From an uncultured Oscillospiraceae bacterium (GTDB lineage Bacteria > Bacillota > Clostridia > Oscillospirales > Oscillospiraceae), in assembly GCA_934660965.1 (NCBI GenBank), contig CAKUIM010000023.1:1-33298 (forward strand): a stretch of 33,298 nucleotides of DNA. The letters run 5' to 3'. The position numbers and the translations under genes were made by a program. The notes under the pieces were generated by a model, which did no database searches, had not been told where the DNA came from, and worked only from the letters and a program-made list of their open reading frames with translations. This document shows positions 16,033 through 22,855 of the stretch, in pieces. How positions within the stretch are numbered: the first letter of the stretch is position 1; every line of letters begins with the position of its first letter.

Positions 16033-16761
16033 GTGTTAAGTGAAATCGTTTTACAGATAAGCCACCTCAACAGCTTTTATGGGAAAGGGAAGCGCAGGCA
16101 CCAGATTTTGAAGGACGTCTCCCTGGAGCTGCACGAGGGGGAGGTGCTGGGCATCGTGGGGGAGTCCGGCTCGGGCAAATCCACCCTCGCCAAGTGCATC
16201 CTGGGCATGGTCACGGACACCGAGGGCCAGCTCATCCTTCGCGCCCAGCGTCCTCAGATGGTCTTTCAGGATCCTTACGGCTCCCTCAATCCGGCCAAAA
16301 CCGTGGGCTGGATTCTGGAGGAGCCCCTGCGGGTCATCGGCGTGCGGGATAAGGCGCAGCGCCGGGCGCGGGTGCTGGAAATGCTGAAGCTGGTGGGCCT
16401 GTCCCCGGAGCATTACGACCGCCGCCCCGCTCAGCTCTCCGGCGGTCAGCGCCAGCGGGTGTCCATTGCCGGCGCCCTCATCCAGGGCAGCCGCTTCATC
16501 ATTCTGGACGAGCCGGTGTCCGCCCTGGACGTCACGCTCCAGGCCCAGATTCTCCGCCTCCTGGCATATCTGAAGGAGCACCTGGGCCTCTCCTACCTCT
16601 TCATCTCCCACGACCTTGCGGTGGTCTATCAGCTGTGCGACCGGGTGGCGGTGCTCTACCAGGGCCGGGTAGTGGAGCAGGGCACGGTGGACGAGGTATA
16701 TGATAACCCCCGGCACGACTATACGAAAAAGCTTCTGGCCGCCTCCACGGCCCTTGACTGA
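16033..16761 (+). CDS. ABC importer ATPase, DppF/NikE type, short form
   Basis: The second ATPase of the importer is 242 residues long, with Walker A GESGSGKS (43-50), Q-loop FQDPYGSLNP, signature LSGGQRQR, Walker B FIILDEPVSALD and switch ISHD. FQDPYGSLNP marks the DppF/OppF/NikE partner. Like its neighbour it lacks the long C-terminal domain. The start is GTG, one base after the DppD-type stop codon, with a G-rich ribosome binding site inside the end of that gene. It is the last gene of the importer operon. Confidence 0.94.
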   Translation: MLSEIVLQISHLNSFYGKGKRRHQILKDVSLELHEGEVLGIVGESGSGKSTLAKCILGMVTDTEGQLILRAQRPQMVFQDPYGSLNPAKTVGWILEEPLRVIGVRDKAQRRARVLEMLKLVGLSPEHYDRRPAQLSGGQRQRVSIAGALIQGSRFIILDEPVSALDVTLQAQILRLLAYLKEHLGLSYLFISHDLAVVYQLCDRVAVLYQGRVVEQGTVDEVYDNPRHDYTKKLLAASTALD

Positions 16762-16771
16762 ACGCCATCGC

Positions 16772-16804
16772 GCCGCTCTGCCCGGAAATCCCCGGCAGGG
16801 CGGC
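16772..16804 (+). terminator. terminator-like hairpin after importer operon
   Basis: GCCGCTCTGCC (16772-16782) pairs with GGCAGGGCGGC (16794-16804) with one wobble, followed by GTTTGCATAT. The short U-run makes it a moderate terminator. Confidence 0.6.
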
Positions 16805-16844
16805 GTTTGCATATCCATCCCGGCATAGGCCAAGCCGCATCGCG

Positions 16845-16852
16845 CATAATCT
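16845..16852 (+). promoter_or_regulatory. possible mother-cell (sigma-E-like) -10 element
   Basis: CATAATCT at 16845-16852, with GCATA about 17 nt upstream (16823-16827), faintly resembles the sigma-E pattern. It is listed only because the gene behind it belongs to a sporulation family; no sigma-A promoter is evident here. Confidence 0.2.
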
Positions 16853-16883
16853 CCCCATATCAAGCGGGAAGGGGGCGCGGAGC

Positions 16884-17132
16884 ATGCGCTGTACCATCGA
16901 CGAGCTGCGCTACAAAGAGGTGATCGACATTGCCGACGGCCGCCGCTACGGTTTTGTGGGGGACGTGGAGTTTGACGCCGCCACCGGGCAGATTCTCTCC
17001 GTTATCATCCGCGGGCGCTGCCGGGGCCTGGGGCTGCTGGGCCGGGAGGAGGATCAGGTGTTTCCCTGGGCGTCCATCAAGCGCTTTGGGGAGGATATCG
17101 TGCTGGTAGACGCGGCAGCGAAGAAAAAATAG
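16884..17132 (+). CDS. YlmC/YmxH-family PRC-barrel sporulation protein
   Basis: This 82-residue protein is a single PRC-barrel-like domain. Typical of the YlmC/YmxH family are the start (MRCTIDELRYKEVIDIADGRRYG), the VGDVEFD segment, the G-rich middle (RGLGLLGREED) and the ending (W..IKRFGEDIVLVD). The family is conserved in endospore formers and linked to sporulation by genetics, but its biochemical role is unknown. A GGAAGGGGG tract precedes the ATG by about 10 nt. The gene stands alone between the importer operon and the pyr operon, and is one of the best signs that the host forms spores. Confidence 0.88.
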   Translation: MRCTIDELRYKEVIDIADGRRYGFVGDVEFDAATGQILSVIIRGRCRGLGLLGREEDQVFPWASIKRFGEDIVLVDAAAKKK

Positions 17133-17197
17133 TCCCCGTGGCGCGGATTGACCGAGAAACCGCCAGCCGCCCGGGGCAGAATGGGCACAATCGTTGA

Positions 17198-17226
17198 TTG
17201 CGGAATTCAGAGAAATACGCTATAAT
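17198..17226 (+). promoter_or_regulatory. sigma-A promoter of the pyrCFKD operon
   Basis: TTGCGG (17198-17203), 17-nt spacer, TATAAT (17221-17226). A second TATAAT follows at 17231-17236. Either gives a leader of only about 25-35 nt, too short for a PyrR-type attenuator, so control would have to act at initiation or translation. Confidence 0.7.
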
Positions 17227-17265
17227 ATGGTATAATCGGAAGAAAGACGGAAAGGGGGGAGGGGC

Positions 17266-18549
17266 ATGCAGCTTCTCATCCGCGGCGGACGGGTGATTGA
17301 CCCGGCATCCGGAACGGATACCCGGGCGGATGTGCTCGTTGAGGACGGGCGCATCGCCGCCATCGGCCCGGCGCTGACCTGCCCGGGCGCGCAGCAGCTC
17401 CCGGCCCGGGGCCTTGTGGTGGCCCCCGGCCTTGTGGACATGCACGTCCACCTGCGGCAGCCCGGCTTTGAGTATAAAGAGACCGTCGCCACCGGCTGCG
17501 CCGCGGCGGCCCGCGGCGGCGTGACCGCGGTAGCGGCCATGGCCAACACAAAGCCGCCGGCGGACAGCCCCGAAGTAATCGAACAGGTGCGCGCCCTGGC
17601 CGCCGGTACCGGGGCAGAAGTGCTCCCGGTGGGTGCGGTGACGGTGGGCCTGCGCGGGGAAGATCTCACCGACTTTGCCGCCCTCAAGGCCGCTGGGGCC
17701 GCTGCCCTCTCGGACGACGGCGTCCCCATCCAGAGCGAGGCGCTGCTGCGCCGGGCCCTTCTGGGCGCAAAGGCAGTGGGCCTGCCGCTTCTTGACCACT
17801 GCGAGGATTTGGATTTAGTGAAAAATTACGCCGTCAACGCCGGCGCCGTGGCGGACAAGCTGGGCATCCCCGGCCGCCCCGCCCGGGCGGAGGTGATGCA
17901 GGTGGAGCGGGATGTGCGCCTCTCCCTCGAGACCGGGGCCCACGTCCATATCTGCCATGTATCCGCCGCCGGCAGCGTGGAGGCCGTCCGGCAGGGCAAG
18001 GCCCGGGGCGCCCGCGTCACCTGTGAGACCTGCCCCCAGTATTTTACCCTCACCGAGGACGCGGTGCTGGAAAAGGGCAGCCTTGCCCGGGTAAACCCGC
18101 CCCTGCGCACCCCGAAAGACGTGGCGGCCATCCGCGAGGGCCTTATGGACGGCACCATTGACGCCATCGTTACCGACCACGCTCCCCACAGCGCCGAAGA
18201 AAAGGCCCTGCCCCTCACCCAGGCCCCCAGCGGCATGGTGGGCCTTGAGACGTCCCTGGCCCTGTCCCTCACCGGCCTCTATCACGCCGGATTTTTGACG
18301 CTGTCCCAGGTAATTGAGAAAATGTCCGCCGCGCCGGCGGCCGTTCTGGGGCTGGGCGAGACCATGGGTGCGCTTGCCATAGGGCGCCGCGCCGACCTGG
18401 TTCTCTTTGACCCGGACGAGACCTGGACCATCGACCCCGCGCAGTTTGCATCCAAGGGCAGAAATACCCCGTTTGGCGGATGCGTAGTCCGCGGACGGGT
18501 GAAATACACCATCAGTAAAGGAAAAATCATTTACAGGCAGGAGGGCTAA
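17266..18549 (+). CDS. pyrC: dihydroorotase (class I)
   Basis: This 427-residue zinc amidohydrolase closes carbamoyl aspartate to dihydroorotate, step three of UMP synthesis. The metal-binding H-x-H (H60, H62) lies in DMHVHLRQPG. SDDG (149-152) sits where bacterial class I enzymes carry a metal-bridging Asp in place of a carboxylated lysine. Further conserved sites are HCED, HICHVS, and the catalytic Asp304 in TDHAPHS. Length and motifs match the Bacillus/Aquifex type. A G-rich ribosome binding site lies just before the ATG. It is the first gene of an operon with pyrF, pyrK and pyrD, in pathway-related but not stepwise order. Confidence 0.97.
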   Translation: MQLLIRGGRVIDPASGTDTRADVLVEDGRIAAIGPALTCPGAQQLPARGLVVAPGLVDMHVHLRQPGFEYKETVATGCAAAARGGVTAVAAMANTKPPADSPEVIEQVRALAAGTGAEVLPVGAVTVGLRGEDLTDFAALKAAGAAALSDDGVPIQSEALLRRALLGAKAVGLPLLDHCEDLDLVKNYAVNAGAVADKLGIPGRPARAEVMQVERDVRLSLETGAHVHICHVSAAGSVEAVRQGKARGARVTCETCPQYFTLTEDAVLEKGSLARVNPPLRTPKDVAAIREGLMDGTIDAIVTDHAPHSAEEKALPLTQAPSGMVGLETSLALSLTGLYHAGFLTLSQVIEKMSAAPAAVLGLGETMGALAIGRRADLVLFDPDETWTIDPAQFASKGRNTPFGGCVVRGRVKYTISKGKIIYRQEG

Positions 18550-18553
18550 AACC

Positions 18554-19477
18554 ATGTCGTTTGATGTTCTGCAGGATAAGATCCGCGAGAAGCGCAACCC
18601 CACCGTGGCCGGGCTGGACGCCCGGGTGGAGTATGTCCCACCCCAAATTCTTCAAAAGTACACCGAACAGTGTGGCCAGACGCTGGAGGCGGCGGCCAAG
18701 GCGGTGGCCGAGTTCGACTGCGGCCTCATCGAGGCCCTGGCCGACGTAGTGCCCGCCGTCAAGCCCCAGGCGGCCTATTTCGAGATGCTGGGCTGGCGGG
18801 GCATGCAGGCCATGGAGCAGGTGATCGCCTGCGCCCACGCCCACGACCTTTATGTCATTGCGGACATCAAGCGGGGGGACATCGGCACCACCGCCCAGGC
18901 CTACGCCCAGGCTTGGCTGGGCGAGACGCAGGTGGCCGGGACAAGCTGCCCGGTGTTCGGCGCCGACTGCGTCACCCTCAATGGCTACATGGGCTCCGAC
19001 GCCATCACCCCCTTCCTGGAGGAGTGCACCGCACGGGGCAAGTCCGCCTTCGTGCTGGTCAAGACCTCCAATCCCTCATCGGTAGAGCTTCAGGACATCG
19101 TGGCCGGGGACCGGTTTGTCTACACGGTCATGGGCGACCTTGTGGAGCGCTGGGGCAAGGATACCGCCGGGCGCTACGGCTTTAATGCCCTGGGCGCGGT
19201 GGTGGGGGCAACCCACCCTTCAGTCCTCAAGGAGCTGCGCCGCCGCCTGCCCAGGACCTTCTTTCTGGTGCCCGGCTATGGGGCCCAGGGCGGCACGGCG
19301 GCAGATGTGCGCTACGCCTTCGACGAGCTGGGCCGGGGCGCTATCGTCAACGCTTCCCGCTCCATCATGTGTGCCTGGCAGAAGACCGGCCGGGACGGCC
19401 TTGACTATCAGGACGCCGCCCGCGCCGCCGCCGAGGCCATGCGCGGCGAGCTCAAGGCGGAGATCGCCATTCTGTAA
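18554..19477 (+). CDS. pyrF: orotidine 5'-phosphate decarboxylase (type 2)
   Basis: This 307-residue enzyme converts OMP to UMP, the last step of the pathway. The catalytic Asp-Lys-Asp array lies in DIKRGDIGTT (D104, K106, D109), and other TIM-barrel landmarks are GLDARVEYVP at the start, VKPQAAYFE, and the phosphate-binding GYGAQGG near the end. At about 300 residues it belongs to the longer type 2 group rather than the 230-240-residue type of Bacillus. An AGGAGG site lies just inside the end of pyrC, whose stop is 4 nt upstream. Confidence 0.96.
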   Translation: MSFDVLQDKIREKRNPTVAGLDARVEYVPPQILQKYTEQCGQTLEAAAKAVAEFDCGLIEALADVVPAVKPQAAYFEMLGWRGMQAMEQVIACAHAHDLYVIADIKRGDIGTTAQAYAQAWLGETQVAGTSCPVFGADCVTLNGYMGSDAITPFLEECTARGKSAFVLVKTSNPSSVELQDIVAGDRFVYTVMGDLVERWGKDTAGRYGFNALGAVVGATHPSVLKELRRRLPRTFFLVPGYGAQGGTAADVRYAFDELGRGAIVNASRSIMCAWQKTGRDGLDYQDAARAAAEAMRGELKAEIAIL

Positions 19478-19534
19478 GGCTTCCGGCCGGCGGCTGGCCG
19501 GCGGAGTCAATTTCGAGAGAGCGGAGAAGATACG

Positions 19535-20302
19535 ATGAACGTGGAATGCTGTGAAATTCTGGACCTGACGCCTCTTTACCCGGGTGGCTGGTCCATGCGC
19601 CTTGCCGCCCCCGCCATTGCCGGGCAGATTGGTGGTCCGGGGCAGTTCGTGCACGTGCGCTGCGGCAGCGCACAGCTTCGCCGGCCTATCTCCATCTGCG
19701 CCTGGGACGCCCGGGAGGGCTGGGTGCGCCTGGTATTTGAGGAGCGGGGCAGCGGCACCCGTTGGCTTGCCCGGCAGGGCCGCGGCGCGCGCCTTGACGT
19801 GCTGGGCCCTCTGGGCCATGGCTTCGCGGTGGAGCCGGGCGGGCGGTATCTCCTGGCCGGTGGCGGCATCGGCGTGCCCCCTCTGCTGGGCTGTGCCCTG
19901 GTGCCGGATGTGGACAGCCACGCTGTGCTGGGCTTCCGCACAGCCGACCGCGCCATGCTGCTCGACGACTTCTCCGCCGCCTGCGGCCATGTGCCCCAGG
20001 TGGCCACCGACGACGGCACCCTGGGCCACCACGGCCGGGTGGACGAGCTGGTGCGGGAAACGCTTGCAAAGGATAAAAACTTTACAGCTGTTCTGGCGTG
20101 CGGGCCTAAGCCCATGCTGCGCGCCATCGCGGCGGCGGCAGGGGAGTACGGCGTCCCCTGCCAGGTCTCCATGGAGGAACGGATGGGCTGCGGCGTGGGG
20201 GCCTGCCTTGTGTGCGCATGCAAAACAGCGGACGGGCAGTACCGCCATGTGTGCAAGGACGGCCCTGTGTTTGACGCCCGGGAGGTGGACTGGGATGAAT
20301 AA
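19535..20302 (+). CDS. pyrK: dihydroorotate dehydrogenase B electron-transfer subunit
   Basis: This 255-residue FAD/[2Fe-2S] protein passes electrons from PyrD to NAD+. The FAD-binding RRPISICAWD motif, the nucleotide-binding GGGIGVPPLLG, and the cluster ligands C219, C224, C227 and C240 (spacing CX4CX2CX12C) are all present. Its presence defines the neighbouring PyrD as class 1B. A GGAG site precedes the ATG, 57 nt after pyrF. Its last codons overlap the pyrD start by 8 nt, in keeping with the two subunits forming one heterotetramer. Confidence 0.97.
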   Translation: MNVECCEILDLTPLYPGGWSMRLAAPAIAGQIGGPGQFVHVRCGSAQLRRPISICAWDAREGWVRLVFEERGSGTRWLARQGRGARLDVLGPLGHGFAVEPGGRYLLAGGGIGVPPLLGCALVPDVDSHAVLGFRTADRAMLLDDFSAACGHVPQVATDDGTLGHHGRVDELVRETLAKDKNFTAVLACGPKPMLRAIAAAAGEYGVPCQVSMEERMGCGVGACLVCACKTADGQYRHVCKDGPVFDAREVDWDE

Positions 20303-21254
20303 GCAGGCAGATCTGCGGGTAAGCCTTGCCGGAGTGGAGCTGAAAAACCCGGTGGTGGTGGCCTCCGGCACCTTCGGCTTCGGCCGGGAGTATGGGCAGT
20401 TTTACGACCTGTCCGAGCTGGGCGGCATCTGCGTCAAGGGCCTGACCGCCCTGCGCCGGGAGGGCAACCCGCCCCCCCGCATTGCCGAGACGCCCATGGG
20501 CATCCTCAACTCTGTGGGTCTCCAGAACCCCGGGGTGGACGCTTTCATCGCCCATGAGCTGCCCTTCCTGCGCCGGTTTGATACCCGCATTATCGCCAAC
20601 ATCTCCGGCAATACGCCGGAGGAGTACGGCCAGATGTGCGAAAAGCTCACCGATGCCGGGGTGGACATGATAGAGGTGAACATCTCCTGTCCCAACGTCA
20701 AGGCCGGCGGCCTTGCCTACGGCACCCGGCCGGAGCTGGCCGCGGAGGTCACGGAGCTTGCCAAGCGCCATTCCGGTGTTCCGGTGATGGTGAAGCTGTC
20801 CCCCAACGTAACGGATATCACCGAGATCGCCCGTGCGGTGGAGGGGGCCGGGGCGGACGCCATCTCCCTCATCAACACCCTGCGGGGGATGCGTATCGAC
20901 GTCAACACCCGCCGCCCGGTTCTGAAAATGGATACCGGCGGGCTCTCCGGCCCGGCGGTGCTGCCGGTGGCGGTGCGCATGGTGTGGGAGACGGCCAATG
21001 CCGTCCGCATCCCCATCCTGGGCATGGGCGGCGTCTCCACCGGGGAGGACGCGGCCCAGCTGATGCTGGCGGGGGCCAGCGCGGTGGCGGTGGGCACGGC
21101 CTGCTTTACCGACCCCTATGCCCCCATCCACGTGCGTGACGGCCTTGCGGATATTGCCCGCGCCCAGGGGCTTGACCGTGTGGCGCAGCTCACCGGCGCT
21201 GTGCGCCCCTGGCAGAGCGCAAAGCGTGAAGCCGCTGCGGCAGGGAAGCGGTAA
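20295..21254 (+). CDS. pyrD: dihydroorotate dehydrogenase B catalytic subunit (class 1B)
   Basis: This 319-residue FMN enzyme oxidises dihydroorotate to orotate. Key parts are the substrate/FMN segment ASGTFGFGREY, the active-site Cys132 in NISCPN (class 1 enzymes use Cys as base, class 2 use Ser), VKLSPNVTD, and the phosphate-binding GMGGVSTGEDAAQLMLAGASAVAVGTA-like C-terminal barrel. I chose the ATG at 20295, which overlaps the end of pyrK; the frame is open further upstream, but that part is pyrK read in another frame. It is the last gene of the pyr operon; no clear terminator follows before the next gene at 21326. Confidence 0.97.
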   Translation: MNKQADLRVSLAGVELKNPVVVASGTFGFGREYGQFYDLSELGGICVKGLTALRREGNPPPRIAETPMGILNSVGLQNPGVDAFIAHELPFLRRFDTRIIANISGNTPEEYGQMCEKLTDAGVDMIEVNISCPNVKAGGLAYGTRPELAAEVTELAKRHSGVPVMVKLSPNVTDITEIARAVEGAGADAISLINTLRGMRIDVNTRRPVLKMDTGGLSGPAVLPVAVRMVWETANAVRIPILGMGGVSTGEDAAQLMLAGASAVAVGTACFTDPYAPIHVRDGLADIARAQGLDRVAQLTGAVRPWQSAKREAAAAGKR

Positions 21255-21273
21255 ATTGCTTTTACTTTACAGA

Positions 21274-21279
21274 TATAAT
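21274..21279 (+). promoter_or_regulatory. possible -10 box upstream of phosphatase-GNAT gene
   Basis: A perfect TATAAT (21274-21279) in an AT-rich patch after pyrD. No good -35 lies at 16-18 nt; TTGCTT (21256-21261) is too close at 12 nt. The gene may be read through from pyrD instead. Confidence 0.3.
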
Positions 21280-21325
21280 GGGCCCATGAGGCTATGGTGT
21301 GCCCCGGCACGGGAGGAGGAAGGAC

Positions 21326-22483
21326 ATGACAAGCGTTTATTTGATCCGCCACGCGGAGGCTGAGGGAAATCTGTACCGCCGCTGTCACGGCTGGTACAAC
21401 AGCCTTGTGACGGATAACGGCTACCGGCAGATTGCCGCGCTGGAAAAGCGGTTTGAGGGGGTGCAGATTGACGCGGTCTACTCCAGCGACCTCTTCCGCA
21501 CCATGACCACTGCCGGGGCCATCTATAAGCCCCGGGGCCTTGTGCTCCATACCGATAAGGACCTGCGGGAGATCCACAGCGGTGTCTGGGAGGATAAGAC
21601 CTGGGGTGAGCTCTGGCAGGAGGACCCCCGCGGGCTTGATGCCTTCAATCACAGCGATCCGGCCTGGCAGGTGCAGGGCAGCGAAACCTTCGGCTCCACC
21701 CAGATGCGCGCCGTGGGCGCCATCCGGCGCATTGCCGCCCGGCACGACGGACAGACCGTTGCCATCGTGGCCCACGGGACGGTCATCCGCACCAGCCTTG
21801 CAAAGCTTATGGGCTACGGCCTGGACGAGATCATCAAGGTGCCCCACGGAGACAACACCTGCGTGGCCAAGCTGAACTTTGACGGCGGCAGGGCAGTGGT
21901 GGAGTATTTCAACGACAACAGCCACCTGGGCGAGCTGTCCACCATGGCGCGCCAGGGCTGGTGGAAGCACGAGGGCAAGCCCTTCGACTTCTCCAGCGAG
22001 AACCTGTGGTTCCGGCCCCTTGAGTTTGGCTCGGAGGGCCGCTTTTACGCCGCCGCCCGGGAGGAGGCCTGGCGCCTCATCCATGGCGGCCTCGAGGGCT
22101 ATGACGGCCCGGGCTTCCTCGCCCAGGCAAGGGACAGCAGCGCCATGAACCGGGAGAGCGTGCTGGCCGTGATGAAAAAGGATGCCCTGGTGGGCGTGCT
22201 TCAGCTGGAGCTGGACGACACCCGAGACGGGGCGGGGCAGATCCCCTTCTTCTATCTTGCGCCGGAGGTGCGCGAGCAGGGCCTGGGTGTGCAGCTTCTG
22301 GGACAGGCCGTCTCGGAGTACCGCCCCCTGGGCAAGGAGAAGCTCCAGCTGCGCTGCGCGCCGGAAAACCGCCTGGCCCACCGCTTCTATGAGCGCTACG
22401 GCTTTTTGAAGGTGGGGGAGGAGACCGGCAGCCGCGGCCGCCTGGACGTGATGGAGAAGTATATCGGCTATGGGCTTGGCTGA
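21326..22483 (+). CDS. histidine phosphatase - GNAT acetyltransferase fusion
   Basis: This 385-residue two-domain protein has an N-terminal histidine phosphatase (about 1-205) with the catalytic RHAEAEGN (His9), SSDLFRTMTTA, the acid region REIHSGVWE and the second histidine in VAHGTVIRT. The C-terminal half (about 225-385) is a GNAT acyltransferase with the acetyl-CoA loop REQGLGVQLLGQA and the ENRLAHRFYERYGF motif. Each domain looks complete. GGAGGAGGAAGG precedes the ATG at 21326; an earlier in-frame ATG at 21299 has no such site. Substrates are unknown. It lies 70 nt after pyrD and may be part of that transcript. Confidence 0.9.
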   Translation: MTSVYLIRHAEAEGNLYRRCHGWYNSLVTDNGYRQIAALEKRFEGVQIDAVYSSDLFRTMTTAGAIYKPRGLVLHTDKDLREIHSGVWEDKTWGELWQEDPRGLDAFNHSDPAWQVQGSETFGSTQMRAVGAIRRIAARHDGQTVAIVAHGTVIRTSLAKLMGYGLDEIIKVPHGDNTCVAKLNFDGGRAVVEYFNDNSHLGELSTMARQGWWKHEGKPFDFSSENLWFRPLEFGSEGRFYAAAREEAWRLIHGGLEGYDGPGFLAQARDSSAMNRESVLAVMKKDALVGVLQLELDDTRDGAGQIPFFYLAPEVREQGLGVQLLGQAVSEYRPLGKEKLQLRCAPENRLAHRFYERYGFLKVGEETGSRGRLDVMEKYIGYGLG

Positions 22484-22499
22484 AATCCCACGAGCATGC

Positions 22500-22543
22500 A
22501 AATCCCCCGGAGAGAAGCATCGCTTTTCTCCGGGGGATTTTTA
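22500..22543 (+). terminator. intrinsic terminator after phosphatase-GNAT gene
   Basis: A 14-bp stem (22500-22513 with 22527-22540) closed over a GAAGC-rich loop and followed by a T-run. It starts 16 nt after the stop codon. Confidence 0.93.
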
Positions 22544-22585
22544 TCAAAAAGGCGGCTCTCCCGCCCTCAAAAGGATAAAAAAATA

Positions 22586-22612
22586 CCAGGGCCGCCCTGC
22601 CCTGGGTTTTTT
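22586..22612. terminator. bidirectional terminator, mainly of the small minus-strand gene
   Basis: CCAGGGC (22586-22592) pairs with GCCCTGG (22599-22605). The plus strand continues with GTTTTTTCTTT; the minus strand continues with TATTTTTTTATCC. It lies 10 nt past the stop of the 24-residue ORF. Confidence 0.82.
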
Positions 22613-22621
22613 CTTTGCCGC

Positions 22622-22696
22622 TTACCGGCTGCTGACGCCGTCTTCGCTGCTGCCATCAAAGATCATGTCGTCGATATCACCTTGATACATACGCAT
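22622..22696 (-). CDS. 24-residue peptide gene with its own promoter, RBS and terminator
   Basis: The ORF encodes a 24-residue acidic peptide (starts MRMYQGDIDDMIFDG, ends SSR). I recognise no family. It is supported by its surroundings rather than by its own sequence. An extended -10 promoter lies at 22731-22758, AGGAGGT (complement at 22706-22712) is 9 nt before the ATG, and a terminator lies just after the stop. The peptide has seven Asp/Glu, no Cys and no hydrophobic export signal. The frame continues upstream to 22834, but that would cross the promoter. It could be a small cytoplasmic protein, or a short transcript whose RNA matters more than the peptide. Confidence 0.6.
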   Translation of the reverse strand: MRMYQGDIDDMIFDGSSEDGVSSR

Positions 22697-22730
22697 ACAC
22701 TGCTCACCTCCTTTTCTTGAGCACAAAAAC

Positions 22731-22758
22731 AGTATACCACGCCCCTGGGAAAAATCAA
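22731..22758 (-). promoter_or_regulatory. extended -10 promoter of the 24-residue peptide gene
   Basis: On the minus strand TTGATT (22753-22758), 16-nt spacer ending in TGG, TATACT (22731-22736). The TG one base before the -10 makes it an extended -10 promoter. Transcription would start near 22724 and yield an RNA of about 150 nt. Confidence 0.75.
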
Positions 22759-22815
22759 CGAACAAATTGTGAATTTTTGGGAGCCGGAGGGGCGGATACG
22801 CTGTCAAATGCAATA

Positions 22816-22851
22816 AAAAGTCCCCGCAGTCCACGGACTGCAGGGACTTTT
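22816..22851. terminator. bidirectional terminator after aconitase-family hydratase
   Basis: A 17-bp stem with one C-A mismatch (22816-22832 with 22835-22851), flanked by A-run and T-run so that it can act in both directions. It begins 4 nt beyond the hydratase stop codon. Confidence 0.88.
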
Positions 22852-22855
22852 GACC

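Noticed and set aside
17227..17266. PyrR attenuator or other riboswitch before pyrC
   Set aside because: The leader is only about 30 nt and holds no hairpin pair or U-run.
22622..22834. 70-residue version of the small minus-strand ORF
   Set aside because: The longer frame would start upstream of the extended -10 promoter and lacks a ribosome binding site; the 24-residue form has both in the right place.
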